NCBI GenBank assembly: GCA_001275005.1
Contig: JWZX01003237.1
Coordinates: 1 to 25,587, forward strand
From: Chrysochromulina tobinii
Taxonomy: Eukaryota; Haptophyta; Prymnesiales; Chrysochromulinaceae
Reading direction: 5' to 3'
Length of the DNA stretch: 25,587 bases
In this document: positions 1 to 8,432 of the stretch, one piece after another
Position numbering within the stretch: the stretch's first letter is position 1
Layout of the letters: each line of letters begins with the position of its first letter
Program-made: the position numbers and the translations under genes
The notes under the pieces: generated by a model
The model's database searches: none
The model's input: the letters and a program-made list of their open reading frames with translations, nothing else
Told to the model about the DNA's origin: nothing

Positions 1-288
1 CGGTGGCGACGGTGGTGGTGGCGAGGGCGGTGGAGGTGAGGGCGGCGGAGGCGACGGTGGTGGTGGTGAGGGTGGAGGCGGCGTGGGTGGGGGTGATGGC
101 GGCGGCGAAGGAGGTGGCGGCGAAGGAGGTGGCGGCGAGGGCGGGGGGAGCGAGGGCGAGTCGAACGTTTGGAGGATGCGTCCCGAGTGGATCTCGGGAG
201 GAGCCGACTTCCGTTTGGTGACGGAGGCCGCGTGCATGTGCGTGCTCAGCAGCGTCCACAAGGCAACCACGAGTGCGGCACGAGCCAT
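1..288 (-). CDS. Secreted SPPPP-repeat (extensin/pherophorin-like) protein, 3' part beyond window
   Basis: The minus strand is open without a stop from the ATG at 288-286 to the left edge, 96 codons. Residues 1-22 look like a signal peptide: a basic start, a hydrophobic core (ALVVALWTLLST) and a small-residue cleavage region near MHAAS. A short linker (about residues 23-50) leads into Ser-Pro runs repeated as SPPPP with a few SPPP and TPPP variants up to the edge. Such repeats are typical of hydroxyproline-rich extracellular matrix proteins (extensins, pherophorins) and of Pro-rich linkers in many algal secreted enzymes, so the missing C-terminal part could be a catalytic or binding domain. 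The G-rich plus strand here is the complement of this run. The gene is divergent from the TauE-type gene, with starts 348 bases apart. Secretion is well supported; the function is unknown. Confidence 0.8.
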   Translation of the reverse strand, partial: MARAALVVALWTLLSTHMHAASVTKRKSAPPEIHSGRILQTFDSPSLPPPSPPPPSPPPPSPPPSPPPTPPPPSPPPPSPPPPSPPPPSPPPPSPP

Positions 289-635
289 GTGGTGAAGTAT
301 CACGAACACGCGCCCGAGACGCCGAGGGCGAGACCAGTTAGGCTGCGAAGCCGCGCTCTCTTTGGCTCGTTCGGAAAGTCACTTTGGGGAAGTTTCGTCA
401 ACGCAGACAAGGTTCCCAGCACTCCGTTTGCATGGGTCTCATTCCGAGAGTCCTGTGTTGCTGTTTACGTGTGGTGTGTTTCATAATGCAGTGCCTTTTC
501 AGTCGCCTTTGTTGTCATGTTTGATGAGGGTAAGACAAAGTTACACCCTGCCGCTGCCGCCGGAGCCTCCACAGGGCACAGCTGCCTCCAGCGGTTCCAG
601 CGCCGCTATCACCGACCTTCGTGGGGCACGTGGCC
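289..635. promoter_or_regulatory. Divergent intergenic region between SPPPP gene and transporter
   Basis: No convincing gene is seen in these 347 bases. Since the flanking genes start at 288 (minus) and 636 (plus), the stretch should hold both promoters and 5' leaders. The transporter frame has a stop at 531-533 and no ATG between there and 636. GGTAAG at 529-534 resembles a splice donor, so a short upstream exon is possible but not shown. No clear TATA element was found. Confidence 0.4.
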
Positions 636-2243
636 ATGAAGGACTGGATCGTCCCTAGCTACTACGTGAATCACGACCTCTCAAGCTATCTGTGCAACGT
701 GAGTGGTCCGACCGTCTGCGATGCGCCGCTGCGTTCGTGCCATTACGACCCGATCCTCACAGATGATGCGTCCATCAACGCCACGCAAGAGTGTGGGATT
801 GATGGCATGTGCTACGCGTGCCTCCACAAGACGCTCTTCCCGATGATCGGACTCGACGTGCTCCTGCTCTTCAGCCTCTTTGTGTGCGGCGTTCTGGCCG
901 GCGCCTCGGGCCTCGGCGGCGGCGGCCTCAACGTGCCCATTCTCTTGCTCGTGTCCAACTTTCTCAGAAGTGAAGCGGTTCCGCTGTCGCAAGTGATGGT
1001 GATGGGCAGCTCGATCGCGCAGACACTGGTCAACATGCAGGGCCGCCATCCGCACTCCACGCTCCGCGCAATGATCGACCTCGACGTGCCGCTCATGCTG
1101 CTACCCGCGCAGCTCGTGGGCAACGCGATCGGCGTGCTGCTCACGCCGACCCTGCCGGCGACGAGCGTCGAGATCCTGGCTTGCGTGCTGCTCTTCTGCG
1201 CGGCGACCAAGACGGTCCTCATGGCGCACATGGCCTTCAAACAAGAGTCCACCGCGCCGACAGCGCTGCAACGGCAGGAGCTGCTGCTCGGCAGCGCGGA
1301 CCACAGCTGCGCAGCGGCCAACGGCGGCGGCGGCGGCGGCGGGAAGCGGGAGGGGCTGGTAGTGAGTCGAACGCGGTGTGTGGAAGTTGAGCACGTAGCG
1401 ACATGCCCTCTCGACACGCCGGACGCCTCCGCGGATGCGGGCGGCGCTAGCCGGACCTTTGCGCCCGCCGCACACCTGCGCGGCTGGTCGTCGACGGCAG
1501 ATGTGCTCCTCGAAGCCGCAGAGCTGGAGCGCATCAGGGCAGCGTACAGGCGCGCGAGCGTAACGAAGGTCGTTGGGCTCCTGCTTGTTTGGCTCTCCTT
1601 CCTCGGCCTCTTTTTCGGCAGTCTACTCACAAAGGGGAGCCAATGCTCCGCTGGCAAGCTCGCGTGGCTCTTTGCACTGTTCATCGTGCCCGTCGGTGTT
1701 GTAGTGCTCAAGGCGATCAGCCTCCTGAATGGCGACCACGGCGCCGGCGCCGGCGTCGTCATTAGCGGCGGCGGCAACGCGGGCGCCGGCGAGGGCCGTC
1801 TGCCCGGCGACATTGCGTGGACGCCCCGCTCCGTGCTGCTGCTGCCGCTGCTCGCGTCGCTCGTGGGCATCGTGTCGGGACTGCTGGGGCTGGGCGGCGG
1901 GGAGCTCATGGCGCCGCTGCTTCTTGCGATTGGGATGCTGCCGCAAGTGGCGTCGGCGACCGTCGGCTGCATGGAGATATTCACCTCCACCTCCAACGTC
2001 GCGCACTACCTAGTGCAGGGCGTGCTGACCCCTTGGACAAGCTACGTCTACGTGCTCGGGGGTGTAGGCTTCCTATCGGCCTTCACAGGGCGCGTCATCG
2101 CACTCACGCTCGTATCGCGCCTCTCGCACCCTTCATTGCTCGCCTTCGTGCTCGCGGCCGCCCTCTACACGAGCCTCGTGTTCCTCGGCATCCAGATCAG
2201 CTACGCACCAATCGACTGGAGCTTCGGCGACCTGTGCACTTGA
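636..2243 (+). CDS. TauE/SafE-family membrane transporter (sulfite exporter-like)
   Basis: 535 residues. The family (DUF81/TauE) contains multi-spanning membrane proteins linked to export or uptake of sulfite, sulfoacetate and similar organosulfur anions. The diagnostic feature is the duplicated Gly-rich helix start: GASGLGGGGLNVPILLL (about 88-105) and GLLGLGGGELMAPLLL (about 415-430), one per half. Hydrophobic segments lie near 72-90, 99-110, 152-172, 178-196, 311-331, 342-362, 399-418, 425-435, 470-494 and 500-521. The N-terminal 65 residues hold six cysteines (20, 28, 35, 53, 59, 62), probably an extracytoplasmic disulfide-bonded segment of the kind seen in eukaryotic members. A hydrophilic loop of about 100 residues with a poly-Gly run (about 205-310) separates the halves. 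The chosen start is the first in-frame ATG; the frame reaches upstream to 534 without another ATG. The substrate cannot be read from sequence. Confidence 0.9.
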   Translation: MKDWIVPSYYVNHDLSSYLCNVSGPTVCDAPLRSCHYDPILTDDASINATQECGIDGMCYACLHKTLFPMIGLDVLLLFSLFVCGVLAGASGLGGGGLNVPILLLVSNFLRSEAVPLSQVMVMGSSIAQTLVNMQGRHPHSTLRAMIDLDVPLMLLPAQLVGNAIGVLLTPTLPATSVEILACVLLFCAATKTVLMAHMAFKQESTAPTALQRQELLLGSADHSCAAANGGGGGGGKREGLVVSRTRCVEVEHVATCPLDTPDASADAGGASRTFAPAAHLRGWSSTADVLLEAAELERIRAAYRRASVTKVVGLLLVWLSFLGLFFGSLLTKGSQCSAGKLAWLFALFIVPVGVVVLKAISLLNGDHGAGAGVVISGGGNAGAGEGRLPGDIAWTPRSVLLLPLLASLVGIVSGLLGLGGGELMAPLLLAIGMLPQVASATVGCMEIFTSTSNVAHYLVQGVLTPWTSYVYVLGGVGFLSAFTGRVIALTLVSRLSHPSLLAFVLAAALYTSLVFLGIQISYAPIDWSFGDLCT

Positions 2244-2506
2244 GGCTTGAGCACGGTACTTGAACTCGTCGCACGTCGGCGTCAGCTCGGCTGCCGTGGC
2301 CTGTGCGGTCCATGCGGCGGTCCCGATCACAAATTTCAAAGACGTAAATTCAGCCCACATGTTTTGGCGTCACGCCCTACGGATGTGTGTGCGTGAAACG
2401 GCCTTGGTCCTTGACTCCGTGTTGTGAATGGAGTCTTTTTCTTTGAGAGTCCGCACCGGCCGTTCGCGCAAAACCGCCAGGGCCTGTCACAGGGCCACAC
2501 GTGACG

Positions 2507-3082
2507 ATGCGTGATCTTCTTCCTGTCGAGAGGCGCGCGACGTTCCAGGGTATCCTGACCAAGCGGCGAATGCCGCCTCACGTCGTGAACGCCCTCCGGC
2601 CACCTCCAAAGCCGGCGGCGGTTGCGCAAGCCCGGCAGCACGAGCCCAACTGGGACGAGCGACTGAAGCTAATTCAGCACCAGGCTCACAAGCGGCTGCA
2701 GGCGGCGCGCGCAGCAGTCCGCGATGAACTCGATGACCTCGTCGCGCAGCAGGAGGAGCGCAAGCGTCGAGTGCCAGCCATTGCCAATCGCCTGTACAGC
2801 AACGAGCAGCCCGCTCACCGGCAGCCAGCGCCACATATGCTACACCCGCTGCAAGCTTTCGCGCAGTGGAATGTGCAGCCAGCGCCGGCAGATGCGCCGA
2901 GGGCGATCATGCGGGCTGCGCACTATGACCCGGCGGCCGTGGCCTTTGGTCAGAGATTTGGGCGCATACCGCCGTCCGTCCCGTCAAAGGTGGACGAGAA
3001 GGCTGCGGGGCCTGCGACTAAGCATGTGGTGGTGGCAGCAAACCAGGTGGCAGCAACCAAGTACGACGCCTCCAGATGGTGA
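2507..3082 (+). CDS. Unrecognised basic protein with a central helical segment
   Basis: 191 residues from the first ATG in the frame. I do not recognise the family. Residues 1-45 are basic and Pro-rich. Residues about 48-95 (starting NWDERLKLIQHQAHK) are charged, rich in Lys, Arg, Glu and Gln, and probably form a long helix or coiled coil. The rest is Ala/Pro-rich and looks disordered. No signal peptide, membrane segment or catalytic motif is visible. It lies 263 bases after the transporter stop on the same strand. The opposite-strand frames look like shadows, with low-complexity Arg-rich translations. A structural or regulatory protein, perhaps cytoskeletal, is possible, but that is a guess. 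Confidence 0.6.
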   Translation: MRDLLPVERRATFQGILTKRRMPPHVVNALRPPPKPAAVAQARQHEPNWDERLKLIQHQAHKRLQAARAAVRDELDDLVAQQEERKRRVPAIANRLYSNEQPAHRQPAPHMLHPLQAFAQWNVQPAPADAPRAIMRAAHYDPAAVAFGQRFGRIPPSVPSKVDEKAAGPATKHVVVAANQVAATKYDASRW

Positions 3083-3606
3083 CACAATCGGCATCGTTTG
3101 CTTGTGTGCGTGTGCACGGGCTTCTATCGGACAGTCAGCGCGCTCAACCGCTCAGCTGGCGTCGCTCAGCGCCTGTGCGCTGTGCCTAGCTAATATGCCC
3201 AGCGGCCGCACACTTGTTTGGTCGGTGCTCGCTGCTCGGGATGTCGCAGCCGCGCCCATGGGTTGATTGAGCCGTGAGCGTTCAAGTAAGTAAGTCAACA
3301 CGCCTGAGGGCAGCGCACCCGTTAAGCGTTAACAAAAGTTTCGCAATGGCCAATGGCAATGCTGCTAGGAATGCTCAAGCCTCAAGAATGCTCGGCTTTC
3401 AGCTTTGTTTCGTGTGGCGTATGCTTCTCTCCGCACCGTCCCAGATCTGAACCTTAGGATGGCTGGGGAGTGGCTGGGGACCCGGGGCTCCGAAGCTACT
3501 TCTACACGTAAATTTAACTCTCTGTTGTGAATGTGAACGAAATGATTCCTACCGGTACCGTACTTTTCGCGTGCTGTCGCTCTGCGAGTGAGGCATATGC
3601 GCCCCA
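3083..3606. promoter_or_regulatory. Intergenic region with GTAC-type palindrome
   Basis: No gene is supported in these 524 bases. Features seen are a triple AAGT run (3284-3295), two near-copies of an AATGGC word around 3345-3360, two GAATGCTC words (3368-3375 and 3386-3393), and TACCGGTACCGTAC at 3550-3563, which is 43 bases before the next ATG. The last resembles the GTAC-cored palindromes found in other gaps of this window and may belong to the core promoter of the 3607 gene. Confidence 0.35.
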
Positions 3607-5247
3607 ATGAGCGGTTCCACCGCACCAACAGGCCGCCGCTGCATGCCCTCCAGCTATACATCCTCCTCGGTCGTCGCTCCTGACGAGGTCTACGAGGCGC
3701 TCGCCACGACGGAGAGAATCGTCAAGGGCCGTGTGCAGGTCGACGAGGCCGCCGTCATGCCAAAAAGCGTGCGTGCGTACCACAGCCGTGCTGCGGCAAC
3801 GACAACACCACGCAGGGGCGCAATAGACACCGAGCCGGGTGCGGGCAGCCCGATCAAGCGCTCGGGCGAGGAGGACGACGAGGAAGGGCTGCACGCTCAG
3901 TACGCACGGATCCGCAAGGAGCTGTTCCTGGACAACAATGAGGACGACGGCCTGCGAATGCCGTCGCCCGAGCGGCCGCATTATCAGCGGCGGCCGCGCG
4001 GCCACCATGAGCCAACACTCGCCGCCGCTCCCAGGCAGCCTCCGCCACCTACTTGGATGGAATCGCTGCGCCAGCACGAGCCTTTCACGGCGGCGAGCAC
4101 GACGTGCCGCCGCAGCAGCCGTGGCGCGTGTACAGGTGCACCGCCGGCTGCCTCGCCGGGGGCGCCCGTGGGCTCTCCGCCCACGACACCGCGGGCGTCG
4201 CCACCGTCATCGCAGAGCCCGACCCCCCTAACAGCTGGGCATTACGCATCGGCGTGCGCTCCCGCGTGCGCTGCCGCCGCCCCGGTCCCGGCCGGCAAGG
4301 TGGCGACAGGGATTCGGGTCGCGAAGCTCGACCGGAGCGCGAGCGCGGCAGAGCTGCAAGCCTCCCGCCAGCTCGCGACGAATGCCGCATGGGCGCGCCA
4401 GATGGCGACCTCTGGCGACACAATCACCTCTGGTCGTCACCTACGCTCGGGGGCACCTCCGCGCGTGTGCGAGGCGTCAGCTGATGCGAATCTCAATGCG
4501 AATCTCGATGGCCACAACGGCCCCGGCGGCAGCAGCCTCAGTGGCAGTGGCCTCGGTGGCTATGGCGGCTATGGCAGCGGCTCCGGCGTCGGCAGTTGGG
4601 CGATCGGGGGCGCGGCGGAGCTGACTCCTGCATGCGGCGCAAACGCAATTGCGCTCGGTGCCCCAGCGGGCTGGAGGACCCCGGAGCTGCAGATGAACAT
4701 GCAGGGCGAGATGGAGAGCGTCGGCGAGCGCGAGCGCTACACTGCGCGCCTCGATCAATTCGCTGCCTTCGCCAGCAGCCGGTGGCCGCAGAAGGGTGCG
4801 CAGCTCGCCAAGGTGGCGCGAGTCGCCGGGGCTGCAGAGGTAAGGCCGTGGAGTGGTGGCACAGTGTCGGCCACGGCCGCCGCCCGCGCCCTTGCCGCCA
4901 TCGGCGCCTTGGGCAAGCTCAAGCCTTACATCGAACCCCAAAGCGCACCCCACGGCGTCGCGAGCGTGCGACCGCCCTCTGCAAGCAGCGCGAGGCCGGC
5001 GCCCAAGGCGCCGCTGGTGCCGCCACCGGCGCCTCCGAGTGACGCGTGGACCGATTGGAACGAGAGATCTGGGACGCGTTCCTCCACGTCGCCGCCGTCG
5101 CCGCGCCGGCCGTGGTCGCCGCCCGCGCAGGGCCGCTTCGAGCCCCAGATCGCTCAACACGGCAAACAGCAGTTCCCGATGAGCAGCCGCCGGATTGCCG
5201 AACAGAAGACGAGTGGACACTGGGCCGGACGGCGGCGCGCCTCGTGA
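3607..5247 (+). CDS. Large, mostly disordered hypothetical protein
   Basis: 546 residues; not recognised. The start is the first ATG after an in-frame stop at 3589-3591. The only stretches that look folded are near the N-terminus (about 22-60, APDEVYEALATTERIVKGRV) and an acidic, helical piece (about 87-116). The rest is low complexity: Pro/Ser/Ala-rich (140-230), Gly-rich (303-328, GGYGGYG type) and a basic Pro/Ser tail (470-546). A second segment with some helix (about 350-440, including GEMESVGERERYTARLDQFAAF) lies between. No signal peptide or membrane span is visible. Other frames are also open over long stretches because of the high GC, so an unseen intron or a different frame between 4050 and 4500 cannot be excluded. 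A scaffold or cytoskeleton-associated protein is possible, but no function is assigned. Confidence 0.6.
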   Translation: MSGSTAPTGRRCMPSSYTSSSVVAPDEVYEALATTERIVKGRVQVDEAAVMPKSVRAYHSRAAATTTPRRGAIDTEPGAGSPIKRSGEEDDEEGLHAQYARIRKELFLDNNEDDGLRMPSPERPHYQRRPRGHHEPTLAAAPRQPPPPTWMESLRQHEPFTAASTTCRRSSRGACTGAPPAASPGAPVGSPPTTPRASPPSSQSPTPLTAGHYASACAPACAAAAPVPAGKVATGIRVAKLDRSASAAELQASRQLATNAAWARQMATSGDTITSGRHLRSGAPPRVCEASADANLNANLDGHNGPGGSSLSGSGLGGYGGYGSGSGVGSWAIGGAAELTPACGANAIALGAPAGWRTPELQMNMQGEMESVGERERYTARLDQFAAFASSRWPQKGAQLAKVARVAGAAEVRPWSGGTVSATAAARALAAIGALGKLKPYIEPQSAPHGVASVRPPSASSARPAPKAPLVPPPAPPSDAWTDWNERSGTRSSTSPPSPRRPWSPPAQGRFEPQIAQHGKQQFPMSSRRIAEQKTSGHWAGRRRAS

Positions 5248-6193
5248 CCCGCGAAAGAGGCGGCGAACAGGCACCGAGAGCATCAGCAACCAATGGCCGA
5301 CGTCCTTCAGTATTCTTCATTGTCGAGCCAGCGAGGTCAGAAGTGGCCACTCAGAGGGCAGTCTGAGTCATGCCCATCAGACTCCATCTGGGAGAGCGGC
5401 CCCACGAGGCGGACAGCGGAGAGCGAAGCGTGGCCGGCGCGACGCGCGACGCGCGTGGCGCGACGCGCGACGGGGTGAGGCAGAGCGACTCAGAGCGACC
5501 CCAAAGTCTAGTCATATCCGATCCCGTGTGCAGGGGGAGCGTTCGCGGTCGATGGGGCCGCCCGCGGGACCGTCTCGCTGGCCGCAAGTGAGATTTGTAA
5601 CTACAAATTAGAAACCGAACTTACTACCGGTACGCCGCTACGGGCGGGTACGCCCTTACGCCCATCCTAATGAATTCGCTATTGGCGGGACCCCCCCTGA
5701 AGTGTGAAGTCAGAAGTGCGGTCCTGCCGGTCTGGCGCCGTGGCGGCGGGGATTTGAAGGAGCGTGCGGTGTAAGTGTCAAGAGTGCGGGCCACATCGCC
5801 ATCGGTCATCCCGCATGCCGCACCCTGGGCCCCCACGCCTTATATTGCTCATCCGGCTTATTTATGTCGGTACTGTCGGGGTTGCCGGTTTTGATGTGCC
5901 CGCGCGGCGTCCCTCACCAACTCTGTTGTCTTGACATTGGTCTACGATATTTACATGTACAGCCCACACACCCGGATTTTCACCATGGTCTTCACAGCGA
6001 ATAATGAGCCGTACGGCTCCTTTATTGGGCATCATATGATGCACACGTGAGCAGTCATGTCGACGCCGACGCACACCCGACATCTCCTGCACCACATCAG
6101 TCTGCGCAACCACTCTTTTGTCAGGCGCACCGACCCACGCTTTTGTTGCGGCCAGTCTTGAGCTCCCACTGCACCTCTTCGACTTCGTACGCT
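5248..6193. other. Long gene-poor stretch with repeats and palindromes
   Basis: I see no convincing gene in these 946 bases; the short open frames have no recognisable protein signal. Visible structures: a 16-base direct repeat GGCGCGACGCGCGACG at 5436-5451 and 5458-5473; an inverted repeat with 7-base arms ATTTGTA/TACAAAT at 5593-5608; TACCGGTAC at 5625-5633; TACATGTA at 5952-5959; and two perfect 14-base palindromes at 6006-6019 and 6029-6042. The right part follows the 3' end of the small minus-strand gene. It could hold 3' ends of both neighbours or an unrecognised non-coding transcript. Confidence 0.4.
6006..6042. repeat. Two neighbouring 14-base perfect palindromes
   Basis: GAGCCGTACGGCTC (6006-6019) and GCATCATATGATGC (6029-6042), 9 bases apart, are both perfect. 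They lie about 150 bases beyond the 3' end of the small secreted gene. Confidence 0.8.
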
Positions 6194-6589
6194 TTAGGCA
6201 GCCTCCATCTGAACGTCAACCTCAAAGCGTGCCCACGCAGCATCAATTGCATCCATCGCGGTTGCCACCTTCGCCGCGGCGTCAATTTGCTCCATGGCCT
6301 CCACCACTCCCATCGCCGCGTCCGTGCGCTCCATTGCTGCCACCACACGCGCCGCGTCCGCCCGCATCGCGTCTATGGCGTCCATCGCGGCCACCACCCG
6401 CATGGCATCTTGAGCCATCTCCGTGATGTACGTTGATGCAAGACTGAAGGACATTTTCGTCGTAGGCACGCGTGCCCCGGTCAATTCTGCAGTACAGGCG
6501 TACGCTTGCATTAGAGGCGTGGGCTTGATCTTGTATGCCGATGCGGTGGAGCATAAGACGAGAAGGACCGCTCCAGATAGCCTTGACAT
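6194..6589 (-). CDS. Small secreted Ala/Met-rich repeat protein
   Basis: 131 residues from the ATG at 6589. This start places a clear signal peptide at the N-terminus (MSRLSGAVLLVLCSTASA, cleavage after ASA). An in-frame ATG at 6661 would add 24 residues in front and bury it. The mature protein has a short N-terminal part with one cysteine, then four diverged repeats of about 13 residues, pattern V-V-x-A-M-x-x-I-D-A-A (about residues 64-122), which should form an amphipathic helix or coiled coil. It ends with WARFEVDVQMEAA. I do not recognise a family. It lies on the same strand as the FkbM gene, whose stop is 283 bases upstream. Secretion is a good inference; the role is unknown. Confidence 0.6.
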   Translation of the reverse strand: MSRLSGAVLLVLCSTASAYKIKPTPLMQAYACTAELTGARVPTTKMSFSLASTYITEMAQDAMRVVAAMDAIDAMRADAARVVAAMERTDAAMGVVEAMEQIDAAAKVATAMDAIDAAWARFEVDVQMEAA

Positions 6590-6872
6590 GGATGGATGAT
6601 GTGGACGACCCCGATGGAGGGACGCGGCAGGAAATTGCCTGGAAAGCGACGAAACTGACATGAAGAGACTGCAGGACTGATGTGGTGATGGACACCGCTG
6701 AGGCGTGCACTAGGTGTGCACAGAGCACTTGGATAACGGTCATACATAGACAAAAACAGTGTCACGTTTAACGAAGGTACCGCGGTACATGTAGGCGGGG
6801 CGATACCCAGCGAGCACAGTACAGACGCGGACACAGGGGGTGCTAATGGTACACTCATACATGTATGGCCTG

Positions 6873-8024
6873 TCATGTGATCGCGTGTCGGGAGAAGAAG
6901 AGGTTCCAGTCGCACTTGAGCATCGGTCCTCGCACGAGCGCGGCCACGTCGACCACCCTGATGAGTTCAACTACTGGTTCACGACTGGTGCGCGACGACC
7001 TCTCGGTCAAGTTGCCTGCACAGAGCAGATCTGGAGGGGTTCGGCTGATGTGCTCCGAGCGGATGAACGTGCGCGGCCAATCAGCCAATGGTTTCCAATA
7101 CAATGGCGAGGTCGGGAGGACGAATGGGCTATGGACCGCCTGGCACTGGACCAAAATATAGAGAAAGTAGCCCCATGCCTGCATTGCCTCGAGCGATCTG
7201 ATCGCATCGTCGACTGAGACGCCCGAGTGTTGCCAGCGCGTCAGGTTACGAGGGGCGCCGGGCGGCAGGAATCGCGGGTCCATAGGTCCGTCTCCAATTT
7301 CGACGAAGCCGTGATGCACGCGCCGATGCTCGAAGAGGAGTGCCGCACCCCGGAGCGCGCGGATCTCTTGACCCTCGACGTCGATCTTGAGGAGGTAGAC
7401 GTCCTCGTGAGGGTACCACTGTTCTACGAGGTCGTCCAGCCGCGCGCTGTTGATCAGCTTCGTGGCATCTTGGTCATGAGAGCTCAGGGAGGCGCTTGCG
7501 ACGATTTCACTCGTGCTGTAGGACTCCTCATCGGCCGAGGGATGACGAGCGCGTGCAAACGCCTGTTGGTGCTTAGCGTGAGCGTGCTGCTCAAAGCTTC
7601 GTAGGCGTGTCTGGTCGCTGATACCAGCTTGGACGAAACGCGACGCATTCAGCGCGAGGTGGCTGAGGTTGAGCGACAAGACCGTGTACTGCATGAGTGT
7701 GGATTGGATGTCGATGCTCATCGTGCGCAATCCATGCATCCGAGCCAGCAGCGTGTAGTAGCCGAGGTTCATGCCAGCGTCCACCATGAGGGCGTTGGTG
7801 GGCGCTCTGCGCAACACCTGATCAGCAAGCACGTCTTGCTCCCAGTGGTTGTTCAGCACGCCCGACTTACTGAGTGGGCTGCCATATGCATACTTTGCAA
7901 CGAATGTGAAGCCGTGCAACGAATGGCGCACCACCGGCGCAGGGTCTGTAGCGCGAATGGCTCTCAGTGGGATCTCGTCCAAGAAGGTGACGGCGAAGCA
8001 GAGAGTGATGGACCTCAGGAACAT
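6873..8024 (-). CDS. FkbM-family SAM-dependent methyltransferase
   Basis: 383 residues from the first ATG; the open frame begins a little further upstream but without ATG. FkbM-type enzymes (Methyltransf_21) transfer a methyl group from SAM to oxygen, often on sugars or small molecules. Motif I is VDAGMNLGYYTLLA (81-94), matching the family's VDvGaNiGyyt pattern. The second family signature is LLKIDVEGQEIRALRGA (211-227). Between them is an insertion-like, Ser/Ala-rich stretch (about 145-185). Residues 1-14 (MFLRSITLCFAVTF) are hydrophobic after a basic residue and could be a signal peptide or anchor, suggesting entry to the secretory route. The C-terminal 80 residues show no known motif. The gene is divergent from RCC2 across 408 bases. 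The substrate is unknown; a glycan O-methylation role would be a guess. Confidence 0.9.
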   Translation of the reverse strand: MFLRSITLCFAVTFLDEIPLRAIRATDPAPVVRHSLHGFTFVAKYAYGSPLSKSGVLNNHWEQDVLADQVLRRAPTNALMVDAGMNLGYYTLLARMHGLRTMSIDIQSTLMQYTVLSLNLSHLALNASRFVQAGISDQTRLRSFEQHAHAKHQQAFARARHPSADEESYSTSEIVASASLSSHDQDATKLINSARLDDLVEQWYPHEDVYLLKIDVEGQEIRALRGAALLFEHRRVHHGFVEIGDGPMDPRFLPPGAPRNLTRWQHSGVSVDDAIRSLEAMQAWGYFLYILVQCQAVHSPFVLPTSPLYWKPLADWPRTFIRSEHISRTPPDLLCAGNLTERSSRTSREPVVELIRVVDVAALVRGPMLKCDWNLFFSRHAIT

Positions 8025-8178
8025 GTTTTCTGACAAAACCCAGAAAAACGACAGAAATGACAACGTACTGTGCGCATGCAGGATCCGGGGGACAATATAG
8101 CATTACATGTACGCATGAAACCTTGAGTTGTTCAGTCACCATGCGCGGTATTCCGTTCCGCGGTTCCGGTTCGAAAAA

Positions 8179-8326
8179 CACCGGGGAAGCCGGCACACAT
8201 AGGCACACACACGAGAAAACGAGACACTCGGGGAACGGATCACGTCGCGTCTGTCGTGTTAACGTGCACACTTCCGGTTACGGTACTATGTACCGTACAA
8301 TTGTAGTGTCCCGGCTCCCCCAGGTG
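8179..8326. repeat. Inverted pair of dispersed motif, MITE-like
   Basis: CACCGGGGAAGCCGGCACAC (8179-8198) and the inverse-oriented copy beginning GTGTCCCGGCTCCCC (8306-8326) are inverted repeats of about 20 bases with a few mismatches around about 107 bases, including the RCC2-side regulatory words. The layout resembles a small non-autonomous element, but no clear target-site duplication was found. Confidence 0.4.
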
Positions 8327-8374
8327 ACCGTTAGGACCTCCCGCTCGCTACGGATACCCGGTACTTCTCGCGGC

Positions 8375-8401
8375 TTCGCGGGCTTCTCTCGCTCCCGCGA
8401 A
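8375..8401 (+). promoter_or_regulatory. 5' leader hairpin of RCC2
   Basis: Arms TTCGCGGG and CCCGCGAA (8 base pairs, 11-base loop) lie 31 bases before the RCC2 start codon. A competing stem CGCG/CGCG overlaps it at 8369-8380. If transcribed, it could affect scanning by the ribosome; a role is inference only. Confidence 0.3.
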
Positions 8402-8432
8402 AGTGTTCTGCGTGTCGACGTCCAGACGAGGG

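Larger units (their letters stand above)
8025..8432. promoter_or_regulatory. Divergent FkbM/RCC2 promoter region with inverted motif pair
   Basis: These 408 bases separate two divergent starts. They contain TACATGTA (8104-8111), a copy of the dispersed motif in minus orientation (8179-8198) and one in plus orientation (8306-8326), a GTGTTAACGTGCACAC word (8256-8271) that recurs with one change near 24351, and an inverted repeat ACGGTAC-TAT-GTACCGT (8280-8296). The RCC2 leader carries a hairpin with 8-base arms TTCGCGGG/CCCGCGAA (8375-8382 and 8394-8401), 31 bases before the ATG. No gene is supported. Confidence 0.5.

Noticed and set aside
3-221. Plus-strand Val/Ala/Gly-rich open frames at the left edge
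   Set aside because: They are the complement of the SPPPP repeat, show no protein features, and the minus strand has a signal peptide in phase with the repeats.
812-1996. Long 394-codon minus-strand frame across the transporter
   Set aside because: It is a shadow of the GC-rich TauE gene, whose motifs and membrane segments are on the plus strand; the minus translation is a Ser/Pro/Arg mixture.
4477-5289. 270-codon minus-strand Arg-rich frame opposite the 3607 gene
   Set aside because: Arg-rich composition is typical of a GC-rich shadow; no motif is seen and the plus-strand frame is longer and better started.
6047-6436. Plus-strand His/Pro-rich frame opposite the small secreted gene
   Set aside because: It mirrors the Ala/Met repeats of the minus strand and has no features of its own.
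8166-8176. GGTTCGAAAAA resembling a tRNA B box
   Set aside because: No cloverleaf can be built around it and the last bases do not fit; it belongs to the dispersed hairpin motif.
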